64,000 nucleotides of DNA from Haloarcula laminariae (GTDB taxonomy: Archaea; Halobacteriota; Halobacteria; Halobacteriales; Haloarculaceae). Location: the NCBI RefSeq assembly GCF_025457605.1, contig NZ_JAMZFY010000001.1, positions 1,364,001-1,428,000 on the forward strand, written 5' to 3'. Below the pieces are notes generated by a model. It saw only the letters and a list, made by a program, of their open reading frames with translations, was not told the DNA's origin and did not search any database. Both the position numbers and the translations under genes were made by a program. Of the stretch, positions 36,049-45,886 are shown one piece after another (positions within the stretch are counted from its first letter, which is position 1; each line of letters starts with the position of its first letter).

Positions 36049-36987
36049 TCACTCGACCAACCGGCTGATTTCGTCGTCGAGCTGGTTGTAGAGTTCCGTT
36101 GCGTGCTGTACTTCCGTCTCGGTTAGCGGCCGTATCGGCTCACGGACCGCACCGCCGTGCATACCCGCGAGCTCGAGTCCCTGCTTCACCGCTGGGATGC
36201 TGATACCACCGGCGATTGTGCTGTCCTGTCCGGGTTTGTCCCTGAATTGCTGGTAGGGGAGACAGATGTCTCTGAGCTCACGCGCTCTGCTCCAGTTCTC
36301 GTTCGAAAGTGCCTCGTGTAGTGCCAGTCCGACCTCGGGGCGGAAGTTGCTCACTCCCGCCGAGAAGCCCTCGATACCCTCTGGCCAGTAAGCGACTGCG
36401 TACGGTTCCGCGAGCCCGTTGACCCAGACGACATCGCTCGCCCCCCTACGCGATGCGGTGCCGAGTTTGACCGGGTCTTCGAGCGCGTACTTGATACCCG
36501 CGACACTATCGAGATATGACAGCTTGGTCAAGAACTCAACCGACGGATCGAAACCACGGACGTACGGAACTATCGGCGTGTCCGTCACTGACGCGAGGCG
36601 TTCATAGTAATCTAAGACGCCCTGTTCGTGGAGATACGTATGGTCGGGCGGCATTATCATCATCGCGTCGATACCGATTCGGTCGTAACTCCGAATGAGT
36701 TCCTGAGCGCATTCGGTGCTCCCACCGACGCCGGCGAGTACACAGGCGTCAGACGGCAACGCCTCGATACTCGTTTCGGCCACATCGATACGTTCTGATT
36801 GGGATAGCGCGTGATATTCACTGATATTTGCGGCGGCCAGGAACGTTTGGACTCCCTTCTCGTAGTGGGCTCGGGTGTTCTCCGCTATCTTCCAGTGTTC
36901 TATCTCTCCGTTGTGATCAAAGGGTGTCAAAAGACCGACGGCGACGTCTCGCAACCGCTGTTTGACGGCGTTCTCCCCTAATGGCAT
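36049..36987 (-). CDS. DapA-family aldolase/dehydratase (KDG or 5-dehydro-4-deoxyglucarate type)
   Basis: 312 aa, the usual size of the dihydrodipicolinate synthase family. VGLLTPFDHNGEIEHWKIAE, the Schiff-base lysine in SVAGIKYALEDPVKLG and the catalytic Tyr in PIVPYVRGFDPS are visible; the GTTGE loop is replaced by AANISEYHALS. In this setting it may cleave 2-keto-3-deoxygluconate, or dehydrate and decarboxylate a keto-deoxy-aldarate to 2-oxoglutarate semialdehyde, the substrate of the neighbouring dehydrogenase. The latter fits context better. Confidence 0.8.
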   Translation of the reverse strand: MPLGENAVKQRLRDVAVGLLTPFDHNGEIEHWKIAENTRAHYEKGVQTFLAAANISEYHALSQSERIDVAETSIEALPSDACVLAGVGGSTECAQELIRSYDRIGIDAMMIMPPDHTYLHEQGVLDYYERLASVTDTPIVPYVRGFDPSVEFLTKLSYLDSVAGIKYALEDPVKLGTASRRGASDVVWVNGLAEPYAVAYWPEGIEGFSAGVSNFRPEVGLALHEALSNENWSRARELRDICLPYQQFRDKPGQDSTIAGGISIPAVKQGLELAGMHGGAVREPIRPLTETEVQHATELYNQLDDEISRLVE

Positions 36988-37003
36988 TAATAAGTTCTTA
37001 CTT

Positions 37004-37019
37004 CTATAATTATATAAGT
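37004..37019 (-). promoter_or_regulatory. TATA-like box of the DapA-like gene
   Basis: On the minus strand ACTTATATAATTATAG is centred about 25 nt before the ATG at 36987, indicating a separate, nearly leaderless transcript for the genes to the left. Confidence 0.6.
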
Positions 37020-37065
37020 CTAACCAACACGCTGTATCTTCGGTCCCGGAACATGAGTGACGGGC

Positions 37066-38517
37066 TTAGTAGCTGCGATAGACGGTCTTCGTAGAAGTGA
37101 AGAAGTCGAGGCCGGCGTCACCCTGCTCGCGATACGTGTTGGTCGAGGAATTCTTGTAGCCGCCGAAGGGCGCATGTAATTCGAGACCGGTCGTCTTCTC
37201 GTTGACTTTCGCCACTCCGGATTCGACGCGGTCGAGGAATCTCTCGGCCTCGGAGTGGCTGTCAGTGACGATGCTCGCGGAGAGCCCGTACTCGACGTCG
37301 TTGGCCAATGTGACCGCGTCGTCGAAGCTGCTCGCTTTGATGACCGACAGTACCGGGCCGAAAATCTCCTCTTGAGCGATTCGCATGCCGGAGTTCACGT
37401 CAGCGAAGACAGTCGGTGCAACGAAGAACCCGTCAGCTAAATCCCCCTCTGCCAGTCTGGACCCGCCAGTCACTAACGTCGCTCCTTCCTCCGTCCCGAT
37501 GTTGACGTATTGTAGCGTCGACTCCAGTTCGTTTGCGGAGACGTGTGGCCCCATATCGGGGTCGTCGAGGCCGGGCCCGACGGTGAGGGACTCGGCGTGT
37601 TGGGCTATCTGCTCGACGAATTCGTCGTACAGGTCCTCGTGGACGATTGCCCGCGAGGTCGCGGTACAGGACTGTCCGGTCGTTCCGAACGCCCCGCTAC
37701 CGACGATTTCGACTGCTCGGTCCAGATCGGCGCTCGGCATCACGACAGTGGGGTTTTTCCCACCCATCTCGGCCTGGATTCGTTTCCGTTCCCGTGCAGC
37801 GGTCCTGGCGATATCCGTCCCGACAGACGTGCTTCCGGTGAACGAAACGCCAGCAATGGCACTGTGTTCCACGAGCGGTGTCCCGACTTCGCTGCCAGCG
37901 CCCGTGACCATGTTCGCAACGCCGTCCGGGAGCCCTGCCTCTGCGAGGCATTCGAAAAGGATTCGCGTCGGTCCGGGCGCCTGAGAGGCGGGTTTGACGA
38001 CCACTGTGTTCCCGGCAGCGAGTGCCGGTGCGAGCTTCCAGGCTGGGATCGCTATCGGGTAGTTCCACGGGGTAATCAGAGCGACGGTCCCGAGCGGCTC
38101 CCGTCTCGTCGACAGCGATGTGGACTGTCCGCTCGATGATTTACGAACACCACCCAGATCTCTGGCTTTCTGTGCGTAGTAGCTGAAGATGTCGACCGCT
38201 CGCTGCACCTCGCCGGTGGCTTCTGACCGCGTCTTGCCCTCTTCCCGGACGAGATTTCCGACCGCTTCGTCCGTTCTACTGTCGAGAATCTCCCCAGTGC
38301 GTTTCAGAATCCTTCCACGTTCGGGACCGGAAACGGTGGCCCACCTGTCCCGGGCGGCTGCCGCTGCCTCGATGGCCCTCTCTGCGTCGGACGCGGACGC
38401 GTCTTGATATCGTGCGACGACCTCGTCGGCATTAGCTGGATTGACAATATCGATAGTCGATGCTGTGTCGGCGGTGACCCACTCTCCGCCTACGTACATC
38501 TCGTAGGGGCTCGACAT
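37066..38517 (-). CDS. Aldehyde dehydrogenase, probably 2-oxoglutarate semialdehyde dehydrogenase
   Basis: 483 aa. NAD(P) site TPWNYPIAIPAWKLAPALAA, Rossmann GSTSVGTDIARTA, general base Glu in QAEMGGKNPTVVM, catalytic Cys in GTTGQSCTATSRAIV and the C-terminal EEIFGPVLSVIKA. Close in pattern to semialdehyde dehydrogenases that end oxidative pentose and uronate pathways by making 2-oxoglutarate. It is the first gene of the leftward group next to the IclR gene, with which it is co-oriented. Confidence 0.87.
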   Translation of the reverse strand: MSSPYEMYVGGEWVTADTASTIDIVNPANADEVVARYQDASASDAERAIEAAAAARDRWATVSGPERGRILKRTGEILDSRTDEAVGNLVREEGKTRSEATGEVQRAVDIFSYYAQKARDLGGVRKSSSGQSTSLSTRREPLGTVALITPWNYPIAIPAWKLAPALAAGNTVVVKPASQAPGPTRILFECLAEAGLPDGVANMVTGAGSEVGTPLVEHSAIAGVSFTGSTSVGTDIARTAARERKRIQAEMGGKNPTVVMPSADLDRAVEIVGSGAFGTTGQSCTATSRAIVHEDLYDEFVEQIAQHAESLTVGPGLDDPDMGPHVSANELESTLQYVNIGTEEGATLVTGGSRLAEGDLADGFFVAPTVFADVNSGMRIAQEEIFGPVLSVIKASSFDDAVTLANDVEYGLSASIVTDSHSEAERFLDRVESGVAKVNEKTTGLELHAPFGGYKNSSTNTYREQGDAGLDFFTSTKTVYRSY

Positions 38518-38601
38518 AGTGTACGTCTCTCACACACCGGGACACAAATGCTTTGGTGAAACACTCCAGTTGATGAATTCCGCCCCGGGAGCGGAGACAG
38601 C

Positions 38602-39366
38602 CTACGAATACATCGAGTTCACCTCGATGACGTTCGCCGCTTGCGCGACGGTTTCAGCGAGTTCGCTCTCGATTCGCTCGTTTGTCATCCGCTGGGACGG
38701 CCCGGAAATACTGAGGGCGCCGAAAACACCGGCTTCCGGATCGGTGACCGACATCCCAACACAGCGGACTCCGGGGATATTCTCCTCGTCGTCGATAGAG
38801 TACCCCTGTTCACGAGTCGTTTCGAGTTCGTCTAACAGCGCATCACGGTCCGTAATCGTGTGCTCGGTCCGCTGAGTGAGCTCGTGCTGTTCGAGAATCG
38901 TTTCGACCCGTTCCGCCGGAAGTTGGGCCAGAATCGCCTTCCCCAGCGATGTCGAGTGCATCGGCATCCGCTTCCCGACACGGGATGCGGTCTCGACGGC
39001 GTCGGCACCCTTCGATTTTGCAAGGTAGACGACCTGGCCGTTCTCTTCGGAACCAAAGTGGACGACCTCGCCGGACTGCTCGGCGAGCTTTCTGACCTGC
39101 TCACGGACGATCTCGCGTTTCGCAATGCGTCCTTTCACTGATTCAGCGATGTCGACGAACCGGAGACTCAGGTGGTACTGATGTCCGTCTTTCACGACGA
39201 ACCCCTCGTCTTCGAGCGTCGCGAGGTGGCCGTGTACGGCACTTTTCGAGAAGTCCATCTCTTCGGCGATATCGGTGATGCCCGCCTCGCCCTTGGTACT
39301 TAGAATTTCGAGTATCCGGCAGGTCTTCTGAACCGCCCCAATTTTTCGGGGTGTGTTCGTTGTCAT
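38602..39366 (-). CDS. IclR-family transcriptional regulator (module B)
   Basis: 254 aa. HTH about 8-65 (VQKTCRILEILSTKGEAGIT, DFSKSAVHGHLATLEDEGFV) and effector domain with MPMHSTSLGKAILAQLPAER and REQGYSIDDEENIPGVRCVG. It is divergent from uxaC with an 780-bp gap that holds one 20-bp palindrome. Probably controls both arms of the uronate cluster, with a pathway intermediate as effector. Confidence 0.92.
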   Translation of the reverse strand: MTTNTPRKIGAVQKTCRILEILSTKGEAGITDIAEEMDFSKSAVHGHLATLEDEGFVVKDGHQYHLSLRFVDIAESVKGRIAKREIVREQVRKLAEQSGEVVHFGSEENGQVVYLAKSKGADAVETASRVGKRMPMHSTSLGKAILAQLPAERVETILEQHELTQRTEHTITDRDALLDELETTREQGYSIDDEENIPGVRCVGMSVTDPEAGVFGALSISGPSQRMTNERIESELAETVAQAANVIEVNSMYS

Positions 39367-39837
39367 ACATCAATTTGTGGCCCCGCCGTACTTATGCCTT
39401 GTTCTCTCATAGAAAAAGCCAGGATACGGGCTCTCAGACCCCTGGATATAACCGCTTGTACTCTCTTTACACGCTTTCGTCGCCTACGCGCTCTCGGTTT
39501 TCGGGACGGAACCTACGATATCGATAGTGAATCGACGCGCTTCTGGCTGCATCACATCGAGATACCTGTAGGTATCAGGATTCAATCTACGTTGCGGAAA
39601 ATTTAGCCAGTAGTAACTCGGAGAGAGGTCGTCAGTAGCACCGTGGAAGTAATCATCCGATTTCCGCTTGTTCGATATGCTCAAATCATGGTAGCGTCTG
39701 CGATAGCGGCTCTGTATCTCCAAATAACGGCCGGAATAGAAAAATAGGTAGCTAATCGATTGGTTACACAGCGAGAAATTTACATGCGTACTCATGTTAT
39801 TGCTTCGTCGACTGTTCGGAGCTCTCTGCGAATATAA

Positions 39838-39857
39838 TTACAGTAGTACATATGTAA
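39838..39857. promoter_or_regulatory. 20-bp palindrome, copy 2 (module B)
   Basis: TTACAGTAGTACATATGTAA, nearly symmetric around GTAC. It lies 292 nt before the uxaC ATG and 472 nt before the divergent IclR start. Confidence 0.55.
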
Positions 39858-40113
39858 TACCACCGCCACACGCGACTAATTACCGCTGCTAGTGGTGTGG
39901 ATACGAACGTGAGCGAGTCCGATTTACTCATGGCGAATCGAGATACGTTCGTGGAGCAATATCTGTGACCTGGCTGCGGAATAATAGTCCCCGAACAGTA
40001 GTCCGAGCGTCTTCAAGCCTAAGCAGGTGGCAGATACTACCCGAATACACGGCAGAAACACCTTCTAGAGCGCGATTCGTTCATCGAGAACGGCTGTGTC
40101 GGTAGCGGCTCCC

Positions 40114-40126
40114 CATATATTTTTAC
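40114..40126 (+). promoter_or_regulatory. TATA-like box of uxaC
   Basis: CATATATTTTTAC, centred about 30 nt before ATG 40150, which supports that ATG over the upstream GTG at 40141 and implies a leaderless transcript. Confidence 0.6.
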
Positions 40127-40149
40127 GATAGAAGCGTTCAGTGAGGTGT

Positions 40150-41514
40150 ATGGCCTTCGCCGACGATAGCTACCTCCTCGAGTCAGATACCGCTGTGGAA
40201 CTTTACGATGGTATCCGTGAGCTCCCGATCGTGGACCCACACAGCCACGCCGACCTGGCGGAGATTGTGGCCAACGATGGGTGGACGGATATCTGGGAGG
40301 TCGAGGGCGCCACGGACCACTATGTCTGGTCAATGATGCGCAAGCGGGGCGTCCCCGAGCGGAAGATTACCGGCGACGCACCGAACAAGGAGAAGTGGCT
40401 CGCGCTGGCCGAGATATTCCCCGAAATCGCGGGCAACCCCGTCTACGAGTGGGTTCACCTCGATCTCCGTCGACAGTTCGGTATCGAGAAACCGGTCTCG
40501 TCTTCCACCGCCGAGGAAATCTGGACAGAGACGAAAGAACAGCTCACACGTCGGTCGATGCGGCCCCAGCAACTCCTTGCGGAGATGAACGTCGAAGTGC
40601 TGTGTACGACCGACGACCCGACCTCGACGCTTGAGTACCACGAACGGGCTGAGACGGAAGTCCCGGACATCGATACACGCCCAACGTGGCGCATCGACAG
40701 GGCTATTCACGTCGAAGACGCGTCCTGGGGCTCGTTCGTCGAAGAGCTCACGGAGGTGACGGGGACGGACACGTCGTCGCTCTCCGGGTTCTTAGACGCC
40801 CTGGCAGAGACACACGAGTACTTCCACGAGCACGGCTGTCGAGCGAGTGACCTCAGCGTGACCGAACCGGTTACCCGGCCGGTGAGTAGACGACGAGCGC
40901 GAACAGTCTACGAGCGCGCACTCGACGGGCACAACCTGTCACAGACGGAACGCCGGGACCTTCAGGCGTTTCTCGTAGAAGAGATCGGGAAGCTCAACGC
41001 CGAGAAGAACTGGGTCACCCAGTTCCATATCGGTCCCGTCCGGGATTACCGTGACTCGCTCGCAGAGACCGTCGGTGCCGATGCCGGCGGTGACGTCTCG
41101 ACACAGACAATCGAACTGACGGGGACCCTCGAGTACTTCCTGAACCGGTTCGACGACGAGATGGAAATCGTCCTCTACACGGTGGACCCGACACATTATC
41201 CCTCGATTGCCACAATCACGCGGGCGTTCCCGAACGTCAGCGTCGGCCCAGCGTGGTGGTTCAACGACAGCCCACACGGGATGGAGGAGCAGTTCCGGTA
41301 CGTCGGGAGCGTAGACCTACTGGCTAATCACGCCGGCATGGTCAGTGACTCGCGAAAGCTCATGTCGTTTGGCTCCCGGTTCGAGATGTTCAGGCGAACC
41401 CTCGCGAACACGCTCGGCTCGATGGTCGAGCGGGGCCAGATGCCGATGGAACACGCCACATCGCTGGTGGAGCATCTGTCGTACGACCGTCCGAAATCCC
41501 TCTACGGGTTTTAG
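40150..41514 (+). CDS. uxaC: Glucuronate/galacturonate isomerase UxaC
   Basis: 454 aa, the normal UxaC length. LPIVDPHSHADLAEIVAND holds the metal-binding HxH near the N-terminus; LLAEMNVEVLCTTDDPTSTL, WVTQFHIGPVRDYRDSL, WWFNDSPHGMEEQFR and MVSDSRKLMSFGSRFEMFRR are conserved UxaC segments. It isomerises D-glucuronate to D-fructuronate and D-galacturonate to D-tagaturonate in the cytoplasm. First gene of the rightward uronate group, followed by a short-chain dehydrogenase. Confidence 0.93.
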   Translation: MAFADDSYLLESDTAVELYDGIRELPIVDPHSHADLAEIVANDGWTDIWEVEGATDHYVWSMMRKRGVPERKITGDAPNKEKWLALAEIFPEIAGNPVYEWVHLDLRRQFGIEKPVSSSTAEEIWTETKEQLTRRSMRPQQLLAEMNVEVLCTTDDPTSTLEYHERAETEVPDIDTRPTWRIDRAIHVEDASWGSFVEELTEVTGTDTSSLSGFLDALAETHEYFHEHGCRASDLSVTEPVTRPVSRRRARTVYERALDGHNLSQTERRDLQAFLVEEIGKLNAEKNWVTQFHIGPVRDYRDSLAETVGADAGGDVSTQTIELTGTLEYFLNRFDDEMEIVLYTVDPTHYPSIATITRAFPNVSVGPAWWFNDSPHGMEEQFRYVGSVDLLANHAGMVSDSRKLMSFGSRFEMFRRTLANTLGSMVERGQMPMEHATSLVEHLSYDRPKSLYGF

Positions 41515-41636
41515 CAGTCCCGATTTAACTGACCAGCTGACCAGACAAGCGATTTTGCGTTCCGTGTAGACGGAGTAACTCGGCAATGTGCACACAAGGA
41601 AAAATAAAAATAGTAGCTCGGACAACGCTTGGCTGT

Positions 41637-42422
41637 ATGAGTCAGCCTTTCAAAGATGCGACTGCAATAGTCACCGGTTCCTCCCGCGGTATCGGACGTG
41701 GAATCGCACGGAAGCTAGCCGACGAAGGCGCGTCGGTCGTAGTCAACTACCGGAGCGCCGCCGACCGAGCCGAGGAGGTCGTGGCGGAGATCGAGGCCGA
41801 CGGCGGAGACGCAGTCGCCGTCCAAGCGGACGTCTCAGATTACGACGACGTGGCCGCGATGGTCGAAGCGACCGTCGAGGAGTTCGGGTCACTGGATGTT
41901 CTGGTGAACAACGCCGGAATCGTCGAGACCAGCCCCGCAGAGGAATTCGACATCGAGACGTGGCGTCGGGTGATCGACGTCGACCTCACCGGGACGTTCA
42001 TCTGCTCGCAACTCGCGGCAAAGGAGATGATTGACAGCGGGGGCGGGGCTATCGTGAACGTCGCCTCAATGATGGGCGGGATGGGGTTCGCACTCCGCTC
42101 ACCGTATTGTTCGGCAAAGGGGGGGGTCATCAATCTCACACGAACGCTCGCCGTCGAGTGGGCCGAACACGACATCTCGGTGAACGCGCTCGCACCAGGG
42201 TTTATCTACACGGATATCACGGACGAGACCCAGGACTCTGCGGGGTACACCGATACGGATATCAAACGCCGGACGCCGATGGCCCGGTACGGCACGGTAG
42301 AGGAGATGGCGAACTGTGCTTCGTTCCTCGCACGGGACAACACGTTCGTTACGGGAGAAGTACTGCACGCCGACGGCGGGTGGACCTCCGACGCTTGGCG
42401 GTATCACGAGGGGCGGGCGTAA
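41637..42422 (+). CDS. SDR oxidoreductase, probable fructuronate reductase
   Basis: 261 aa from ATG 41637. Cofactor motif VTGSSRGIGRGIARKLA, NNAG in LDVLVNNAGIVE, catalytic SPYCSAKGGVINLTR (Tyr-x3-Lys), and VNALAPGFIYTDIT. Family-level function is NAD(P)-dependent reduction. Between uxaC and uxuA-type genes the missing step is fructuronate to mannonate, and some bacteria use an SDR for it, so that is the best guess. AAAATAAAAA about 30 nt upstream may be its own promoter. Confidence 0.85.
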   Translation: MSQPFKDATAIVTGSSRGIGRGIARKLADEGASVVVNYRSAADRAEEVVAEIEADGGDAVAVQADVSDYDDVAAMVEATVEEFGSLDVLVNNAGIVETSPAEEFDIETWRRVIDVDLTGTFICSQLAAKEMIDSGGGAIVNVASMMGGMGFALRSPYCSAKGGVINLTRTLAVEWAEHDISVNALAPGFIYTDITDETQDSAGYTDTDIKRRTPMARYGTVEEMANCASFLARDNTFVTGEVLHADGGWTSDAWRYHEGRA

Positions 42423-42609
42423 CCACTTCCATCGAACCCGGATACCGGACTCGATTGGCGTCGCCGTTTCCGTGTAGCATCGCATCGCCGCTTCCCGTCG
42501 ATTGCAGTCCCGGGACGGCAGGTGAAATCACGGGCGAGGAGCCCTGAAGCGTGGGTTAGTCTATGCAAAAACTTTAGTCGCTGCCGCTTTGAGTAACGGT
42601 TGACTCGGT

Positions 42610-44100
42610 ATGAGCGATACATCAGCACAGCAGGAACGACAGTTAACGAGTGACGCACCCGTCGACCCGGACAACGTGAAGATCGGATACATCGGCGGTG
42701 GGAGCCGACTGTGGGCCCGGAACTTGGCCAAGGAACTCGCTCTCGACGAGACCCTCTCGGGGGAAGTCGTACTGTACGACACTGATTACGAGAGCGCACA
42801 GCGAAACGAGGAGTTCGGCAACTGGGTACAGGACCGTGAGGACGCCGTCAGCGACTGGACGTATCGCGCTGTCGAATCCCGGGAGGAAGCGCTCACGGAC
42901 GCCGACTTTGTCATTCTCTCGACCCAGTACCCGCCGACCGAGTCGATGAAATACGACCTGGAAATCCCGCCGGAGTACGGGATCGACCAGGCAGTCGCGA
43001 TCACGAGTGGCCCCGGCGGGATCATGCGAGCGATGCGAACGATTCCGGTCTATCGCGACATCGCCGCGTCGATTCGCGAACACTGTCCCGACGCGTGGGT
43101 CCTGAACTACACGAATCCGGTCACCTACGTCACGCGCACTCTCTACGAGGAATATCCGGACATCAACGCGCTCGGGCTCTGTCACGAGGTGTTCCACGCA
43201 CAGGAGCTCCTCGCCGATATCGTCTCGGACCAGTTCGACGTTCCGAAACCGTCACGCGACGATATCGAGGTCAACGTCAAGGGCGTCAACCACTTCACCT
43301 GGGTGGATGAAGCCCGCTGGAACGGTCACGAACTGTTGCCGGTCGTTGAGCGGTATCTCGAAGAATCGGGGGCCGTCCGTGAGTACTCGCGGGCCGAGCT
43401 CGAGGACGCTGACCACTCGATGCACCCCGGGTTCCAGGACAACAATCAGGTCACCTACGAGCTGTTCAAGCGGTTCGGCGTGTTGCCTGCAGCGGGCGAC
43501 CGCCACCTCGTCGAGTTTGCGACGTGGTTCCTCCAGGGGGACATGCCGGAAGCCCTGAACCGATGGGGCGTCCTCAGAACGCCGAGCTCCTATCGCCTGG
43601 ATCGCTGGGACGACGAGGCTGACACGGTCCGCCAGTTCATGGACGGGGACAAGGAGTTTGACCTCTCGGAGACCGGCGAAGTCATTACTGACCTCATGGA
43701 GGCGCTGTCCGGGCTTTCGGACATGCGAACGCACGTCAACCTCCCCAACGAGGGGCAGATGCGAGACGTGCCCGAAGACGCGGTCGTCGAGACGAACGCG
43801 GTAGTGACACAGAACAACGTCCGGCCGATAGTCAGTGGGACGCTGCCCCGACCGGTCCGCACCCAGGTCACCCAACAGATCGACAATCAGGAGACGATAA
43901 TCGAGGCCGCGTTCGACGGTTACGACGTCGACTACGCGTTCCAGGGCTTCCTGAACGACCCGCAGGTCAAGACGCTCCAGACCGAGACGGCTGCGGACCT
44001 CTTCGCCGAGATGTGTAACGCGCTCCAACCGCTGCTCGACGACTGGCAGCTCGCCGACTCGGAGACGCTGGCCGAATCGGACAAGTTCGAGCTCGAATAG
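42610..44100 (+). CDS. GH4-family glycosidase, probable alpha-galacturonidase or alpha-glucuronidase
   Basis: 496 aa. NAD-binding VKIGYIGGGSRLWARNLAKE, SGPGGIMRAMRTIPVYRDI, VLNYTNPVTYVTRTLYEEYP, metal-ligand Cys191 in GLCHEVFHAQELL and the His in VNVKGVNHFTWVDEA are the GH4 hallmarks. GH4 enzymes use NAD+ and Mn2+ and a redox elimination mechanism. The specificity motif CHEV together with the uronate genes points to oligogalacturonides or glucuronides taken up by the importer downstream; alpha-glucosidase or galactosidase activity is less likely. Cytoplasmic, no signal peptide. Confidence 0.85.
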   Translation: MSDTSAQQERQLTSDAPVDPDNVKIGYIGGGSRLWARNLAKELALDETLSGEVVLYDTDYESAQRNEEFGNWVQDREDAVSDWTYRAVESREEALTDADFVILSTQYPPTESMKYDLEIPPEYGIDQAVAITSGPGGIMRAMRTIPVYRDIAASIREHCPDAWVLNYTNPVTYVTRTLYEEYPDINALGLCHEVFHAQELLADIVSDQFDVPKPSRDDIEVNVKGVNHFTWVDEARWNGHELLPVVERYLEESGAVREYSRAELEDADHSMHPGFQDNNQVTYELFKRFGVLPAAGDRHLVEFATWFLQGDMPEALNRWGVLRTPSSYRLDRWDDEADTVRQFMDGDKEFDLSETGEVITDLMEALSGLSDMRTHVNLPNEGQMRDVPEDAVVETNAVVTQNNVRPIVSGTLPRPVRTQVTQQIDNQETIIEAAFDGYDVDYAFQGFLNDPQVKTLQTETAADLFAEMCNALQPLLDDWQLADSETLAESDKFELE

Positions 44101-44110
44101 CAAGTCATCA

Positions 44111-44149
44111 GGAACGACGGGGGAAAGGCCGCTAGGGTACCGTCGTTCC
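44111..44149 (+). terminator. 10-bp inverted repeat after the GH4 gene
   Basis: GGAACGACGG (44111-44120) pairs perfectly with CCGTCGTTCC (44140-44149) across a 19-nt loop, 10 nt after the stop. Terminator or mRNA-stabilising hairpin; there is no T-run. Confidence 0.4.
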
Positions 44150-44371
44150 CTGTACCCGTTCACCGCCGCCAGACGGTTCAGTCCGGCCGAGATTCCAACG
44201 GAGGGTAGTAAAACGAGCCGTCGTGTTCAACGACTTTCCGCGGCGTACATAGACGTATGTTGCAATCATCTACTGACAAACCCGTTGGAACTGACCGACT
44301 GGCCGTGGTTCCGCCGCCACATAACCCGAAAGCGAGTAATAGCTCTATCCATGACATAATAAATCAATAAT

Positions 44372-44383
44372 CTTTTATACTAT
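44372..44383 (+). promoter_or_regulatory. TATA-like box of the sugar importer operon
   Basis: CTTTTATACTAT centred about 27 nt before ATG 44405, fitting a leaderless start and favouring that ATG over the TTG at 44396. Confidence 0.6.
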
Positions 44384-44404
44384 GTCAACAATTGATTGCC
44401 TGTG

Positions 44405-45871
44405 ATGTCAGAGCGTAAGCCACATCAGCAGACAGAGAGTTCAAGTTCCGTCTCGCGCCGTCGCTTCGTTGGGGCCGTCGGGGCCGCTGGTGCAGTCGGA
44501 CTCGCGGGATGTAACGGCATTTTGGGTAATCAGGGCGGAGATAGTGGCACCGTGAAATGGGCCCTCTCTGTCTCCGGTGAAGTTCCACAGGAACGAGTGG
44601 ACGCGTACAAAGAGACGCTACACAACAACGGGCTGTCGGACGATATCGATATCGAGTTCATCGAAGTCCCGTTCGACCGCACCCGGAGCCAGTACCAGCG
44701 GTGGCTCAGTTCGGAGCGGTCCGATCCGGACATCATCGACATCGACACCGGCTGGGCAGCCCCGTTTATCGCGCGGGATTACCTCCTCAACCTGTCCGAG
44801 GAGATGCCAGACCTCGTAGACCAGATCGAGAACGAGTTCTTCAACCCCGTCGTTCGGGCGCTGCAGGACTTCGAGACCGGCGACCAGTTCGGCGTTCCGC
44901 GGTACTTCGACATCGCGGGCATGATGTACCGGAAGGACTGGGCCGAGGAAGCCGGCTACTCGCCCGCCGAAAACAACTGGCAGACTGAGGGACTCACGTG
45001 GAAAGAGATGTCTCAGGTGACCAAGGACATCCAAGAACAACAGGGCGCCCAGCACGGGTTTACCACCCAAGGGAACGTTTCGCAGACCCTCGCGTGCTGT
45101 CCGTTTAACGAGCAGATGACGAGCTGGGGAGGCGCCTATTTCGGTGGTCGTGAGAACCTCTACGGGCCCGTGGGGGACCGCCCCATCACCGTCACCGAAG
45201 AACCCGTAATCCAGTCGCTGAAGATGATGCGACGGTTCATTTACGGGGCCGACGACGACCAGGCGATTCAGGACAGCGGGTTCGCGGAGAACATCACTCC
45301 GAGCGATATCGCCGGATGGCAGTACCAGGGGTCACTCAATCCCTTCCTGGACGGGAACGCAGTGATGCACCGTAACTGGGGGAGCGGTTTCCTCTCGGAT
45401 GCGGTCGACGCACACGGGACGGACAAACTCGGGTACATGGTCCTTCCGTATGCTGAGAACGCCGGGACGCAATACGATAAGACCGGTATCGCGGGTAACT
45501 CCGCTCTCGGTGGCTGGTCGTACGCGGTGAACAAGTTCTCGGACAACATCGAAAACGCCAAGGAAGTGATCAGAGCTGCTGTCTCGGACGAGTTCTACGT
45601 CACGCAGTTCGAGCAGAACGGGGACGTCCCGCCCAAACCGTCCGTCCTTGACTCGAACGTCGTCAAGGAGACCTCGTTCGGTCCGTACGTCGACACGTTC
45701 ATCAAATCAGCCGAGAACGTCATCCCGCGTCCCGCCTCACGGGTGTGGCTCCAGGAGTGGGAGTCCATCTCGCAGAACGTCAACGCTGTCTACCGACAGG
45801 AAAAGACGCCCGAAACGGCTATGCAGGACTGTTCGAGCGAACTCGAATCCATCGAGCAGGAATACGCGTAA
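44405..45871 (+). CDS. ABC sugar-binding lipoprotein (MalE/UgpB class)
   Basis: 488 aa. Tat lipoprotein signal VSRRRFVGAVGAAGAVGLAG followed by the lipidated Cys. The mature part is a type II carbohydrate-binding fold: VKWALSVSGEVPQERVDAY, DPDIIDIDTGWAAPFIARDY, QFGVPRYFDIAGMMYRKDW and the long helix with LQEWESISQNVNAVYRQE. It captures an oligosaccharide outside the cell. Separated from the GH4 gene by 304 nt with its own promoter, and 15 nt from the first permease. Confidence 0.92.
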   Translation: MSERKPHQQTESSSSVSRRRFVGAVGAAGAVGLAGCNGILGNQGGDSGTVKWALSVSGEVPQERVDAYKETLHNNGLSDDIDIEFIEVPFDRTRSQYQRWLSSERSDPDIIDIDTGWAAPFIARDYLLNLSEEMPDLVDQIENEFFNPVVRALQDFETGDQFGVPRYFDIAGMMYRKDWAEEAGYSPAENNWQTEGLTWKEMSQVTKDIQEQQGAQHGFTTQGNVSQTLACCPFNEQMTSWGGAYFGGRENLYGPVGDRPITVTEEPVIQSLKMMRRFIYGADDDQAIQDSGFAENITPSDIAGWQYQGSLNPFLDGNAVMHRNWGSGFLSDAVDAHGTDKLGYMVLPYAENAGTQYDKTGIAGNSALGGWSYAVNKFSDNIENAKEVIRAAVSDEFYVTQFEQNGDVPPKPSVLDSNVVKETSFGPYVDTFIKSAENVIPRPASRVWLQEWESISQNVNAVYRQEKTPETAMQDCSSELESIEQEYA

Positions 45872-45886
45872 ACTCCGAGTCAAATA

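Larger units (their letters stand above)
39367..40149. other. Divergent control region between IclR and uxaC
   Basis: AT-rich for the window. It carries the 20-bp palindrome at 39838 and a TATA-like box at 40114. A minus-strand frame near 39500-39640 reads YYWLNFPQRRLNPDTYRYLD, faintly like the YWLYAAVDPDT segment of IS6 transposases, so another very old relic may lie here. No gene is called. Confidence 0.5.

Noticed and set aside
39484-39795. 103-codon minus-strand frame
   Set aside because: Composition is not haloarchaeal; part of it faintly resembles IS6 transposase, so it is more likely a relic than a gene.
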